From the NCBI GenBank assembly GCA_913031575.1, contig CAJWEV010000005.1, forward strand, positions 1 to 64,000: a stretch of 64,000 nucleotides of DNA, in the 5' to 3' direction. The translations under genes were made by a program, and so were the position numbers. The DNA comes from an uncultured Halieaceae bacterium (GTDB lineage Bacteria; Pseudomonadota; Gammaproteobacteria; Pseudomonadales; Halieaceae). The notes under the pieces are model-generated. The model saw only the letters and a list, made by a program, of their open reading frames with translations. It had not been told where the DNA came from and made no database searches. Each line of letters opens with the position of its first letter. The first letter of the stretch is position 1. This document shows positions 18,167 to 27,605 of this stretch, piece after piece.

Positions 18167-20293
18167 GTGAGCCAGAACGTCCGCGACTTTTACCATCTGC
18201 ACAACGACGCCACATCCGTGGTTATCGACTGTCGCCACAACCAACCTGTGCTCGGCTACTTTGGTAATCGTCTCGTGACAGTCAATGCATCGATGCTCGG
18301 CCAGCTCGATCGGCATGAGGCGCCGGCGTCTTTACCGATCGAGCCCACAATCAGTCTGACCCCGACCATAGGCGAGGGCTTTCTAGGTCACCTGGGGCTC
18401 GAAGTACATCGAAGTGCAACACAGTGGACTCTTGCGCCCCAGATGGTTCAGACCACGGCATCTCAGTTCAGTCTAGAGCTCATCGCCCGATGCGCAGTCT
18501 CAGATGTAGAAGTGACGCATCAACTAAAGCTGGACCCCGCTCACTCGGTTCTGTGTCTGTCGGTAAGCGTGCGCAATCTCAGCGATCAGGCGGCACTGTT
18601 TATCGATAACTGCGCGGCGACACTACCGCTGCCCGATCATCTAACCGAGTTAGAGGAAGTCACTGGCAGGTGGGCGTATGAGTTACAGACGCAGCGCCAC
18701 ACCATCACCCGCTCAGCTTACGTGAGAGAAAACTGGACGGGGCGTTCATCGCATCACATGAATCCAACCGTCACACTTTTCGAGAAAAGGGCGAGCGCAA
18801 ACCATGGTGGTGCGCTCGGCGCCCATCTAGGTTGGAGTGGCAATCATCAGATTAGGATCGAGTCACTGGCGGACGGACGGCGAATGCTTCAGGCCGGGGA
18901 GCTGTTACGACCCGGGGAGGTGGAGCTTGGGCCTGGCGAAGAGTATCAGAGTCCTAATCTCTACCTCTGTCATAGCAGTCAGGGACAAAACGGGCTGGTA
19001 GGCCAATGGCATCAGATGATCCGACGAGAATTTATTACCAAGCAACACCCCACGAGCACGAGACGTCCCGTGCAGTTGAATACCTGGGAAGCGCTCTACT
19101 TTGGTGTCGATGAGTCCTCGGTTCTGGCACTGGTGGATCAGGCGGCAACGCTGGGTATTGAGCGTTTCGTGCTCGATGACGGCTGGTTCCTCGGGCGCAT
19201 CGATGATCGTCGTGCGCTGGGAGACTGGGTAGTGGATCCGAAAAAATTTCCAAACGGACTGATACCTATCATTGAGGCTTGCCACGAAAAGGGTATGGAG
19301 TTTGGTCTCTGGATCGAACCTGAAATGGTTAGTCAAAAAAGCAAGCTCTACGAGACCCAGCCCAACTGGGTGCTGCGCCATGAAGGAGTGCCGCTCAATG
19401 AAGCCCGACAGCAGCTGGTTCTCGACCTCTCTCAGCCCGCCGTTGTCTCGCATCTTTTCGATGCGATTGGCTCGCTCCTATCAACGCATCCCATCACCTA
19501 TATCAAATGGGATATGAACCGAGACATACATCAGGCCGGAAATTCCGAGGGCCGTCACGCGCCGCACACACAAACGCGTGCACTCTACCGACTTCTAAAT
19601 CAGGTCAAAGAAGCCTTTCCGGAAGTCTGTATCGAGTCTTGCGCATCGGGCGGTGGCCGCGCCGATCTTGGCATACTCGAGTACACCTCACGGGTGTGGC
19701 CCTCCGATACCAACGATGCCCTCGACCGACTTCGGGTCCAGCGAGGCTTCCAAAACCTCTTTCCACCTGAACTCATGGGCTCGCACGTTGGACCCAGCCC
19801 CTGTCATATAACAGGTCGCCAACACAGTATGGCGTTCAGAGCGGGCGTCGCGTTTTGGGGCCACATGGGTGTGGAAGCTGACGTCCGGCAATTATCCAAA
19901 GCCGATCATCAGGTGTTGTCCGAGGCGATTACACTTCACAAACATCACCGCAAGCTCATTCACGGAGGAGGCTATCAGGTTGTAGACCGGCCAGCAGGTG
20001 AACAAGCGTGGATGGTTCTCGCACCTGATTATTCAGAGGCACTGGCTGCGCTTGCGACTTTAGAAACGCCATCAACGCCATTCCCTACCCGATACCGATT
20101 TATCGGACTGGATCCCAACAGCCACTACGCATTGACACTGGTTTGGCCAGGAGATCTGCATCCCTTGCTAACAAAGCATAAAGACGCACTGGGCGGCACT
20201 CATTGGAGCGGCGACTGGCTCATGTCTGTGGGCTTATCACTCCCCATTCTTCAGCCGGAGTCATTGCTGATTTACCATCTCAAGGCGGTCTAA
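18167..20293 (+). CDS. Alpha-galactosidase, glycoside hydrolase family 36
   Basis: A 708-residue GH36 enzyme that releases terminal alpha-galactose from raffinose-type or galactan-derived oligosaccharides. The N-terminal beta-sandwich is followed by a TIM barrel with FVLDDGWFLGR (about residue 335), DWVVDPKKFPNGL, the nucleophile in YIKWDMNRDIHQ (Asp near 448), the CASGGGRADLG substrate loop, and the acid/base Asp in WPSDTNDALDR (near 512). There is no signal peptide, so it is cytoplasmic. The start is GTG with a weak ribosome site. It faces away from the ADP-ribosylglycohydrolase run and lies beside two SSS symporters that could bring in its substrate. Confidence 0.92.
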   Translation: MSQNVRDFYHLHNDATSVVIDCRHNQPVLGYFGNRLVTVNASMLGQLDRHEAPASLPIEPTISLTPTIGEGFLGHLGLEVHRSATQWTLAPQMVQTTASQFSLELIARCAVSDVEVTHQLKLDPAHSVLCLSVSVRNLSDQAALFIDNCAATLPLPDHLTELEEVTGRWAYELQTQRHTITRSAYVRENWTGRSSHHMNPTVTLFEKRASANHGGALGAHLGWSGNHQIRIESLADGRRMLQAGELLRPGEVELGPGEEYQSPNLYLCHSSQGQNGLVGQWHQMIRREFITKQHPTSTRRPVQLNTWEALYFGVDESSVLALVDQAATLGIERFVLDDGWFLGRIDDRRALGDWVVDPKKFPNGLIPIIEACHEKGMEFGLWIEPEMVSQKSKLYETQPNWVLRHEGVPLNEARQQLVLDLSQPAVVSHLFDAIGSLLSTHPITYIKWDMNRDIHQAGNSEGRHAPHTQTRALYRLLNQVKEAFPEVCIESCASGGGRADLGILEYTSRVWPSDTNDALDRLRVQRGFQNLFPPELMGSHVGPSPCHITGRQHSMAFRAGVAFWGHMGVEADVRQLSKADHQVLSEAITLHKHHRKLIHGGGYQVVDRPAGEQAWMVLAPDYSEALAALATLETPSTPFPTRYRFIGLDPNSHYALTLVWPGDLHPLLTKHKDALGGTHWSGDWLMSVGLSLPILQPESLLIYHLKAV

Positions 20294-20321
20294 TTAGGTC
20301 TTAAAGCGCGAGGAATATCGG

Positions 20322-21764
20322 CTAGCTAAGGCGAATGGCGGGGTCGAATGCGGGCCGGGTTCGGAAAACAAGTCGACTCACCGTGAGTGCTGAGAGCACA
20401 CAGAAGATGACCGTGAAAAACATCATGTGGATGTAGTGGAGCGGCGCCCAAATGAACGAGAAGAACCCGTAGAGTAAAACCCCAAGTACCGCCGCAATGA
20501 TGGCGGCAACCGCCGCAACATCTCTAAACAGTAGGCCCACAATAAAGGCCGACAGTATAGGCATGCTCAGAAGCCCATAAAGCTCCTGCACCAGGTTAAT
20601 AATGCTGTCCGCCGCGGCGTAGACAGGAACCATTGCCAGCCCAATAACGACAAATACGAGTGTTATAACCAGATTCAGGCGTTTGAGATCAGCCGATGCA
20701 TTTATGAAGGGCTCGTGGATATCGCAAACCCACAGTGTGGTCGATGAATTCAAGACACTGTTCACGCTTGTTAGTACAGCAGCTGCAATGGCAGCCGCGA
20801 AGGCACCCGAGAGCCACAGCGGCAACACATCACCGACAATCGTCCCGAATGCAGCATCACCAATATCACCATACAGCTTGTAGGAAACGAGCCCCGGTAC
20901 GACCACGAGCGGTGGAATGATAACGAGACGAATGGCGGCGGCGGCGAGCACACCCTTTTGGCCCTCTTCCGCGGTAGGTGAGGCCATTGCTCGCTGTGTG
21001 ATGGTCTGATTGGTTCCCCAGTAAAAAATCTGGATAAAGACCATGCCTGTCAGCAAGGTATGCCAAGGAATCGGGGAATTGTTATCGCCGATTAAGGTCA
21101 GTCGCTCAGCAGGGATACCTGAAAAATCAAAGTCGATAGCCGATAGGGACAGCAGCACAACGACGACGCCTAGTGATAAAAGCAAGACCCCGCTGTAGGC
21201 ATCAGACACAGCCACGGCGCGCAGCCCGCCGAGCACAGCATATGTAGACCCAACCAGGGCAAAGGCAACGGCAATCCACAGCAGCGGGATATCGACGTTA
21301 AACATGGTTTGAATGAACAAGGAGCCGCCGTAGAGCATCGCGGGGATAAAAATGAAGAGATTCCCAAGCAAGAATAACAGGCCAATCAATGCCCTAATTC
21401 GGCGATCGTCATAACGCTTTTCAAGAAGCTCAGTGGTGGTCGTACAGTCGTAACGGTAGTAAACAGGTAGGATAACTTTGGCCAAAATGACGAGCCCTAC
21501 CACGGCTGCCAATTCCCACCACGCGAGAAGCACCATTTGATTACCATTCATGCCCACCAGCTGATCCGTACTCAGATTGGTCAATGTGATTGAGCCCGCA
21601 ACGACAACCCAGCTGAGACCTTTGCCCGCAAGAAACACCTCTTCTCGTGCGGTGACCAACCCCCCTTGCGCGGCAAGATCTGCGCTTACTTTGCGGTAGG
21701 TCAACCAGCCAATGGTGGCAATGATAAGTGCGAAAACGGATAGCTGGAGTGTTTCGACGGGCAT
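20322..21764 (-). CDS. Sodium:solute symporter (SSS family)
   Basis: A 480-residue membrane protein with about 13 hydrophobic segments, of the SSS/SLC5 family. EEVFLAGKGLSWVVVAGSITLTNLSTDQLVGMNG in helices 1-2 and FYWGTNQTITQRAMASPTAEEGQKGVLAAA in the middle match sugar-type members. I prefer the ATG at 21764 (MPVETLQLSV) over the TTG start in the track, because it begins the first helix as in relatives; neither has a strong ribosome site. Given GH36 downstream on the opposite strand and another SSS gene divergent from it, sugar uptake is the likely role. The exact substrate is unknown. Confidence 0.88.
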   Translation of the reverse strand: MPVETLQLSVFALIIATIGWLTYRKVSADLAAQGGLVTAREEVFLAGKGLSWVVVAGSITLTNLSTDQLVGMNGNQMVLLAWWELAAVVGLVILAKVILPVYYRYDCTTTTELLEKRYDDRRIRALIGLLFLLGNLFIFIPAMLYGGSLFIQTMFNVDIPLLWIAVAFALVGSTYAVLGGLRAVAVSDAYSGVLLLSLGVVVVLLSLSAIDFDFSGIPAERLTLIGDNNSPIPWHTLLTGMVFIQIFYWGTNQTITQRAMASPTAEEGQKGVLAAAAIRLVIIPPLVVVPGLVSYKLYGDIGDAAFGTIVGDVLPLWLSGAFAAAIAAAVLTSVNSVLNSSTTLWVCDIHEPFINASADLKRLNLVITLVFVVIGLAMVPVYAAADSIINLVQELYGLLSMPILSAFIVGLLFRDVAAVAAIIAAVLGVLLYGFFSFIWAPLHYIHMMFFTVIFCVLSALTVSRLVFRTRPAFDPAIRLS

Positions 21765-21890
21765 GATAATGATCGCTGAGACAGGAAGAAAAACGTCGTG
21801 CCGACGAGAGTAACACTCCAAAACGCTAGCGCCTATTGAAGGCGTGTCGGTGAGTACTTATCCTCAAGGCACTCTACAAAAGGACGCCCC

Positions 21891-23639
21891 GTGAGCGCGA
21901 CTGAGTTAATCAATGTGGCTCTGACCTGTGTCCTTTTCATGGGCATTGTCGGCTGGATCTCGTATCAAAAATCCCGGACCTCGACATCAGACTCCGAGGG
22001 CTACTTTCTTGCCGGGCGAGGCTTAAGTGCGCCCTTTATTGCAGGCTCTCTGCTACTGACCAACCTGTCTGCTGAGCAACTTATCGGTCTCAATGGCTCG
22101 GCCTATGGGCACAATATGAGCTCAATGGCATGGGAAGTGACAGCTGCTGTTGCGACCGTGGCCATGGCGTTTTTCTTCTTGCCACGTTATTTGCGTGGCG
22201 GCTTTACAACGCTGCCTCAGTTCCTAGCAGACCGATTCGATGATGATGTCAGACGACTCAGCGTCATCCTATTCTTGTTGGGCTACGGGTTGGTAACTAT
22301 TCCCAGTGTGCTGTACTCGGGCTCCGTCGCTGTTTTAAAGCTATTTGATGTGCCCCAGCTGGTGGGCTTGAGCTATAGCGCCTCGCTGGTGATCACCGTA
22401 TTTCTCATTGGTGCCGTTGGCGCGCTATATGCTATTTTGGGCGGGCTCAAAGCCGTTGCCGTCTCAGATACATTGAACGGTATAGGTCTCCTTATCGTTG
22501 GCGTCACGGTGCCGATTCTAGGACTCAAACTACTGGGTGGCGACTTGGTCTCGGGCATCGACATCGTGATGAGTCAACACCCCGAAAAGCTTGATGCCAT
22601 TGGTGGTCCAAGTGATCCCACACCCTTTGGCACGCTGTTCACGGGCATGATCTTCGCGAATCTTTTTTACTGGTGCTCAAACCAATATGTCATCCAGCGT
22701 ACGCTCGCCGCGAGTAGCTTTTCGGAGGGCCAAAAAGGCGTCTTGCTGTCCGGCTATTTCAAAGTGCTGGTTCCCTTTTTCATGATGATCCCCGGGGTCA
22801 TTGCCTATCACCTCTACGGTCCCGGACTGGGCTCGATTGACCTCGCCTATCCGCAGTTAGTGAAAGACACCTTGCCCGTATGGGCGCTTGGGTTCTTCCT
22901 CGCAGTATTGCTAGGCGCAGTGTTCAGCTCCTTCAACTCGCTGATCAATAGCGCTGCAACCATGCTGACGCTTGACGTCATTCAGCCACTGTCAAAAAAG
23001 CCGCTGGCTGACACCACACTGGTACGCATTGCGAAAGTTGCGAGCGTGGCGATCGCCGTCCTATCGCTAGGTATTGCGCCACTACTTCAATTTGCACCCG
23101 AGGGGCTCTGGCAGATCATTCGAATTTTTACCGGCTTCTATAACATCCCCATCATCGCCGTCGTGCTCGTGGGTATGCTCACCACCCATGTGCCGGCATT
23201 GGGGGTAAAGCTCGCGATTGCGTTTCATATCGTCGCCTACGGGCTGCTCCAGTTCGTGTTTAAAGAGTCGATTGACCTGCATTTTCTGCACCTCTACGCG
23301 ATTCTCTTCGCCCTCGAGATTGGCTTATTACTCTTGGTAGGGTGGTGGCGACCTAAATCAGACAGTCGCAATAAGCCAGCGCCCGAGGACACTGAAGCGC
23401 TTCGCCCACCGCCAGTCGATATGACACCCTGGCGTTTTGCACGAGCGTGCAGCTTCTCACTCTTGTCATGTGTCGTGTTCCTTTATCTCTTATTTTCGCC
23501 CATTGGACTCGCGGGCACGGCGAGCGAGGTTGGTGTGTCTACGTTCATTGCGTTGGTAGCTCTTCTGCTCGGGTTGAATAGCGTCGCATGGTGGCGGTCA
23601 TTCAACACAGCACGTAAATTGAGGTCATCGCATCCGTGA
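21891..23639 (+). CDS. Sodium:solute symporter (SSS family), sugar-type
   Basis: A 582-residue SSS/SLC5 symporter resembling SglT/inositol-type carriers. Motifs include EGYFLAGRGLSAPFIAGSLLLTNLSAEQLIGLNG, GGLKAVAVSDTLNGIGLL and FYWCSNQYVIQRTLAASSFSEGQKGVLLSGY. About 14 helices are expected, with a polar loop rich in Pro and Glu near residue 500 before the last two. The GTG start has a clean AAGGA site. Its stop overlaps the start of the next gene (GTGA), so it is translationally coupled to the Gfo/Idh oxidoreductase, which may act on the imported sugar or polyol. Confidence 0.9.
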   Translation: MSATELINVALTCVLFMGIVGWISYQKSRTSTSDSEGYFLAGRGLSAPFIAGSLLLTNLSAEQLIGLNGSAYGHNMSSMAWEVTAAVATVAMAFFFLPRYLRGGFTTLPQFLADRFDDDVRRLSVILFLLGYGLVTIPSVLYSGSVAVLKLFDVPQLVGLSYSASLVITVFLIGAVGALYAILGGLKAVAVSDTLNGIGLLIVGVTVPILGLKLLGGDLVSGIDIVMSQHPEKLDAIGGPSDPTPFGTLFTGMIFANLFYWCSNQYVIQRTLAASSFSEGQKGVLLSGYFKVLVPFFMMIPGVIAYHLYGPGLGSIDLAYPQLVKDTLPVWALGFFLAVLLGAVFSSFNSLINSAATMLTLDVIQPLSKKPLADTTLVRIAKVASVAIAVLSLGIAPLLQFAPEGLWQIIRIFTGFYNIPIIAVVLVGMLTTHVPALGVKLAIAFHIVAYGLLQFVFKESIDLHFLHLYAILFALEIGLLLLVGWWRPKSDSRNKPAPEDTEALRPPPVDMTPWRFARACSFSLLSCVVFLYLLFSPIGLAGTASEVGVSTFIALVALLLGLNSVAWWRSFNTARKLRSSHP

Positions 23640-24898
23640 AGGAACAGCTCGACACTATCATCTCTGACTTAAAAGCAATTATGGGGCGGGATGCTCCTGA
23701 GTCAGCTAACGCGAGCGAGACGGTAGTCGGCTCGCCTAGCTACGCCATCATTGGGACGGGAATGATGGGCCGAGAGCACATTCGGGCCATCTTGCAGCTG
23801 AAGCAAGCGCGTATCGTCGGCATTTTCGATGAAGACGCCGGAAGCGTAAAACGGGCACTCCGTGAGTTCACTCAATCGGGGCATGAAGCGCCGGCCGTAT
23901 ATACCGATCTCGATGACCTCACAGACGATAAGCGTGTTGACGCCATTTTAATTTGCACACCCAACTTCACACATCGGCAAGTTTTCGACGCCATAAAGCA
24001 CACGGGTAGGCCAGTCTTTCTAGAAAAACCAATGGCAACAACGCTAGAGGATGCCATCTACCTAGCGGAGGCATCGCTCAGTTACCCCTCCTCAATTCTT
24101 CTTGGCATGCAGTACCGCTACAAATCGCAGTATCAGCTGGCACTAGACGCAATAAACAACGGCGATCTCGGTTCCGTGAAGATGATCAGCCTGTGTGAAT
24201 ATCGCCCGGCATTTCTTCCCAAAGTGAAGGAGTGGAACAAATTCGCCGTTTATTCGGGCGGCACCTTGGTTGAAAAGTGCTGCCATTACTTCGATCTCAT
24301 GAATCGCATTGCGGCCTCGCTGCCGGCACGTGTATTTGCGTCGGGTGGCAGGGCCTTGAACTTTAAGGATTTCAGTTACAACGGCCAGTCATCGGACATC
24401 GACGACCATGCACTCGTCATCGTCGAGTATGAAAATGGGGTAAGAGGGCAATTTACTCTCAACATGTTTAGCGAGGAGCTTTATGAAGGCCTCACTGTCA
24501 GTGGGAACCGCGGAACCCTTCGGGCCGAAGAGCGGGCGAGCTTTAAGCCTGGACGAAGGTCCTCCTCCAAGATCACGGTCGAGGTGCCAGGGCATGCCGC
24601 CTACGACGGTTTCGACTGTACCTTCCCAGAGGCTATTGAGTCAGGCGGGCATTACGGCTCTACATTGTTCGAGCACGTACGCTTCGCAAAAAGGGTTCAA
24701 GGCCAACAAAGCGATGGCGCCTCTTGTGCCGAGGGGCTTTGGGCTATCATTACGGCATGGATAGCGCAGGAGTCTATAAGAACCAACACGGTGGTTGATG
24801 TCCGAGAGACGCTTGCCCGTCTCGGTTTAGATCCCTTTAGTGAGGGCCTCATTCCAGATATTAATCAGCGCCAGACATCAGACGAGACGAACCCCTAA
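23636..24898 (+). CDS. Gfo/Idh/MocA family oxidoreductase
   Basis: A 420-residue NAD(P)-dependent sugar or polyol dehydrogenase. After an N-terminal extension of about 36 residues comes the Rossmann motif YAIIGTGMMGREHIRAI, the conserved CTPNFTHRQ, and the catalytic EKP motif in PVFLEKPMATTLEDA. A C-terminal alpha/beta domain has GGTLVEKCCHYFDLMNR, with the His typical of the active site. The GTG start lies inside the stop of the SSS gene, and its own stop overlaps the ATG of the TauD-like gene by one base, so the three form one operon. This supports oxidation of the imported sugar. The N-terminal extension is unusual. Confidence 0.88.
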   Translation: MKEQLDTIISDLKAIMGRDAPESANASETVVGSPSYAIIGTGMMGREHIRAILQLKQARIVGIFDEDAGSVKRALREFTQSGHEAPAVYTDLDDLTDDKRVDAILICTPNFTHRQVFDAIKHTGRPVFLEKPMATTLEDAIYLAEASLSYPSSILLGMQYRYKSQYQLALDAINNGDLGSVKMISLCEYRPAFLPKVKEWNKFAVYSGGTLVEKCCHYFDLMNRIAASLPARVFASGGRALNFKDFSYNGQSSDIDDHALVIVEYENGVRGQFTLNMFSEELYEGLTVSGNRGTLRAEERASFKPGRRSSSKITVEVPGHAAYDGFDCTFPEAIESGGHYGSTLFEHVRFAKRVQGQQSDGASCAEGLWAIITAWIAQESIRTNTVVDVRETLARLGLDPFSEGLIPDINQRQTSDETNP

Positions 24899-25848
24899 TG
24901 AACGTGCCGCATGTGCCCATCCTCAGCCCAGAGCAACTGCCGATTTCGCTGGGTACGCCCTTGGATGGCCGCTCAAAAACGGTAGTCAGTGACCTTGTGA
25001 ATCCCTATGGTTTTGTGATCTTCAGAGGTTACGGCGTTAGCTCTGATCATGAGTTCCACGACTTCATCGAGTGTTTTGGTCTCCCCAACTTCACTTATGC
25101 AGAGTCGTTCTCCAACGCCGTCAGGCGCAATCGCACACCGCGCGTATTTACTGCGAATGAAGCGCCGCCTGAGATCGAAATTTTTCTGCATCACGAAATG
25201 GCACAAACGCTCATCTTCCCCGGTCAGCTGTTTTTCTTTTGTGAACAGGCCCCTACTGAGGGAGGAGCAACGCCCATTGGTCGATCGGATCTCGCGCTTG
25301 CCGCACTCGAGCGCGCGCGACCGGACTTTGTTGCGAAACTGAGGAACCTCGGCGTGCGGTATCGCAATGCCATGCCCGACTCTGCTGACCTGGCATCAGG
25401 TCAGGGTCGAAGCTGGAGAGACACGCTCAATGTGGCGGATCGTAAACAGGCAGAGCAGCGCCTCACAGAGCTGGGGTACAACCTCCGGTGGTTGGATGAC
25501 GGCGGTATATCGGTCCAAACACCCCCACTGCTAGCCGTCGATGAGTTTGGCCGGGGTAAGGACGTATTTTTCAACCAAATTGTGGCTGCCGCAGCCGGCT
25601 GGACCAATTACGATAGTGATGAAGAGCCGCGGCTGTGTTATGGCGATTACAGTCGTATTAATCAGGATGATTTAGACGCAGCAATAGCAGCGTGCTACGA
25701 GCACACCGTAGACCTAGAATGGCAGACCGGCGACATTGCCCTCTTAGACAACCTTAAAGTCATGCATGGCAGGCGACCCTTCTCGGGTATCCGCTCAATA
25801 CTGGCGTCACTTTGCACGCCAATATCGCGTCCAAGCCTTGTCTCATAA
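24898..25848 (+). CDS. TauD/TfdA family Fe(II)/2-oxoglutarate-dependent oxygenase
   Basis: A 316-residue non-haem iron oxygenase. The metal site is HHE (His98 and Glu100) in IFLHHEMAQTLIFPGQLFFFCEQAPTEGGATPI, with the distal His in NLKVMHGRRPFSG followed by the 2-oxoglutarate-binding Arg. HxE in place of the commoner HxD is seen in clavaminate-synthase and SyrP-like members that hydroxylate amino acids or peptides, so the substrate may not be a sulfonate. Its ATG overlaps the stop of the Gfo/Idh gene, making it the last gene of the SSS operon. Why an oxygenase belongs with a sugar symporter is unclear. Confidence 0.85.
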   Translation: MNVPHVPILSPEQLPISLGTPLDGRSKTVVSDLVNPYGFVIFRGYGVSSDHEFHDFIECFGLPNFTYAESFSNAVRRNRTPRVFTANEAPPEIEIFLHHEMAQTLIFPGQLFFFCEQAPTEGGATPIGRSDLALAALERARPDFVAKLRNLGVRYRNAMPDSADLASGQGRSWRDTLNVADRKQAEQRLTELGYNLRWLDDGGISVQTPPLLAVDEFGRGKDVFFNQIVAAAAGWTNYDSDEEPRLCYGDYSRINQDDLDAAIAACYEHTVDLEWQTGDIALLDNLKVMHGRRPFSGIRSILASLCTPISRPSLVS

Positions 25849-25877
25849 CGTCAGCGACAAAGACCGCTGAAAACGTT
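25847..25877 (+). terminator. Hairpin after the TauD-like gene, possible terminator
   Basis: AACGT CAGCG / CGCTG aaa ACGTT can pair with a three-base bulge, starting at the stop of the oxygenase gene. There is no T-run after it, so termination is uncertain. The 70 bases up to the convergent sulfotransferase gene hold nothing else I recognise. Confidence 0.35.
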
Positions 25878-25948
25878 CTATCACCTCCAGCGTAACTAAA
25901 ACCCGCTTATCCGGCGCGGCATTGCCAAAACCGGCACTGCGAAAAAAG

Positions 25949-26671
25949 TCACGAAAGTTTGAACGCTGCCATCGCCTCGTAATGCACCATCATGTCTGCA
26001 GCCAGAGCACGATCTATCTCATCGAGCTGCGGCACTGACGAGGGCGGTGATGAAAACTGCGTTGATAACTCCACCTCCCCGTACCAATGCGATGCCCAGA
26101 CACCGTCGGTAGGCCTGCTCCCGACCTTCCACTGAGTCATCGAACCCTCGCACCAAGGCACATCAAGCGACGCGCAGAGCTGCCGAAGCATGTGCGCCGG
26201 ATTATACAAAATGTCCAAGCTGTCAACGACTGGCGGACGCTCCCCAGTGATCGCAGTGATCTCATCAAACAATTCGCGCTGCCGAATAATGCCAATATCC
26301 TCCGCCGACACAGAAGGCATCTTCTGCCGATAAGAGGCGATGACTCGCTCTGGCGAGCGAATCAAAAACACGTGCTTCAAATCACGGGTCCACGACATAT
26401 CCGCACCCCGTGGCATGTGATGGGTCATATGTTTCTCATATTGGATAGGAGCGGATGACTGGGCAGACAATGCATCCACGACCCCTGCTCGCGTCCCTGG
26501 CTGACTCGCGATGATGCCGTCCCGCATGGGGTGATCGGCGCCTGACTCGAGCAAATAGCAGGCATAGAAAGGCTCATCAACTACAGCACAATCAAGGCGC
26601 GAATCCCATGAACGCATCATAGCCGTAGAAATATTTCGAGGGCCCGACCAACCGGCGATACGAACCGTCAT
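25949..26671 (-). CDS. Sulfotransferase-fold protein linked to the aminotransferase gene
   Basis: A 240-residue P-loop protein of sulfotransferase fold. The N-terminal IAGWSGPRNISTAMMRSW occupies the place of the 5'-phosphosulfate loop and VFLIRSPERVIASYRQKM that of the 3'-phosphate motif, although the first loop is not canonical. The track extends it 25 codons into the upstream gene; ATG at 26671 follows that gene's TGA after a single base, so the two are almost certainly one operon. In plants, a similar P-loop domain is, as I recall, fused to a class IV aminotransferase in the 'branched-chain aminotransferase-like' proteins, which supports a functional partnership. The reaction is unknown. 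Confidence 0.75.
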   Translation of the reverse strand: MTVRIAGWSGPRNISTAMMRSWDSRLDCAVVDEPFYACYLLESGADHPMRDGIIASQPGTRAGVVDALSAQSSAPIQYEKHMTHHMPRGADMSWTRDLKHVFLIRSPERVIASYRQKMPSVSAEDIGIIRQRELFDEITAITGERPPVVDSLDILYNPAHMLRQLCASLDVPWCEGSMTQWKVGSRPTDGVWASHWYGEVELSTQFSSPPSSVPQLDEIDRALAADMMVHYEAMAAFKLS

Positions 26672-26672
26672 A

Positions 26673-27605
26673 TCAGCGACTACAGTTCTCCGATAACGCA
26701 CTCTCGCTGACAACCAACGCCTGGTATAGCGTCTGGAGCCGATCAACCATAGGACCGCGCTGCGTGTGTGTCACTGTACGGCCATCCACTTCAAAGACGG
26801 GCGTTAAACCCGCAAAGGTACCTGTGACGAACGCCTCGTCAGCACCATAGACCTGCATCAGCGAGAAATTCTTTTCATAAACGGGGATACCGTTCGCTTT
26901 ACAGACATTGATGACATTGCGGCGAGTAATACCATCGAGACAATAATCTCCGGATGACGTCCAGACCTCTCCATCACGCACGATAAAAAAGTGCGTGGAG
27001 TTGCAGGTAGCGACGTGTCCGTGCGGATCAAGCATCAGCGCCTCGTCATAACCCGCTTTAGCCGCCTGAATACAACCGAAAATACAGTTCAGCTTTGAGT
27101 GGCTATTAAGTCTAGGGTCCTGAACGTCGGCATAACCACGCCGGGTATAAACAGTGTATAGCCGCAGACCGCGATCATTGAGACTCGGATCGGGTGCTTT
27201 GTATTCGGGAATGATGACAATGGTGGGACCTCCAATGGTTACTGCTGGGTCCTGGTAGGGCGTCGACTTAATACCGCGGGTAACCATGAGCCGAATGTGC
27301 ACATGATCTGTCATTTGGTTGGCCTCAAGTGTTTGGAACAACCGATCGGTTAGCCCCTGTTGCGACAACCCCATATCGAGATCGAGCGCCTTGGCTCCCT
27401 CCCAGAGACGCTTAAGGTGCCGGCCCAAAAAGGGAATGGCGCCGTCGTGCACCCGCAGCCCTTCCCAGATACCGTCGCCCAAAATGAAACCGCTGTCGAA
27501 CACGGAAACCGTCGCTTGTTCACGAGGAATCAATGCTCCGTTGATATTGATGAGTATCGATTCATTGCGGTCATCGGGGGCATAGGTATGGGTACTGTTT
27601 GCCAT
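26673..27605 (-). CDS. Class IV PLP aminotransferase (branched-chain / D-amino acid type)
   Basis: A 310-residue fold-type IV aminotransferase. FDSGFILGDGIWEGLRVHDG near residue 40 is the conserved N-terminal region, the PLP-binding Lys is in NSHSKLNCIF (about residue 167), GYDEALMLDPHGHVATCNSTHFFIV carries the Glu and the Asn-Ser-Thr turn, and CLDGITRRNVI binds the phosphate. An AGGAG site lies 8 bases before the ATG. It could act on branched-chain amino acids, D-alanine or an amino-deoxychorismate-like compound; the motifs alone do not decide. It is followed one base later by the sulfotransferase-fold gene. Confidence 0.88.
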   Translation of the reverse strand: MANSTHTYAPDDRNESILININGALIPREQATVSVFDSGFILGDGIWEGLRVHDGAIPFLGRHLKRLWEGAKALDLDMGLSQQGLTDRLFQTLEANQMTDHVHIRLMVTRGIKSTPYQDPAVTIGGPTIVIIPEYKAPDPSLNDRGLRLYTVYTRRGYADVQDPRLNSHSKLNCIFGCIQAAKAGYDEALMLDPHGHVATCNSTHFFIVRDGEVWTSSGDYCLDGITRRNVINVCKANGIPVYEKNFSLMQVYGADEAFVTGTFAGLTPVFEVDGRTVTHTQRGPMVDRLQTLYQALVVSESALSENCSR

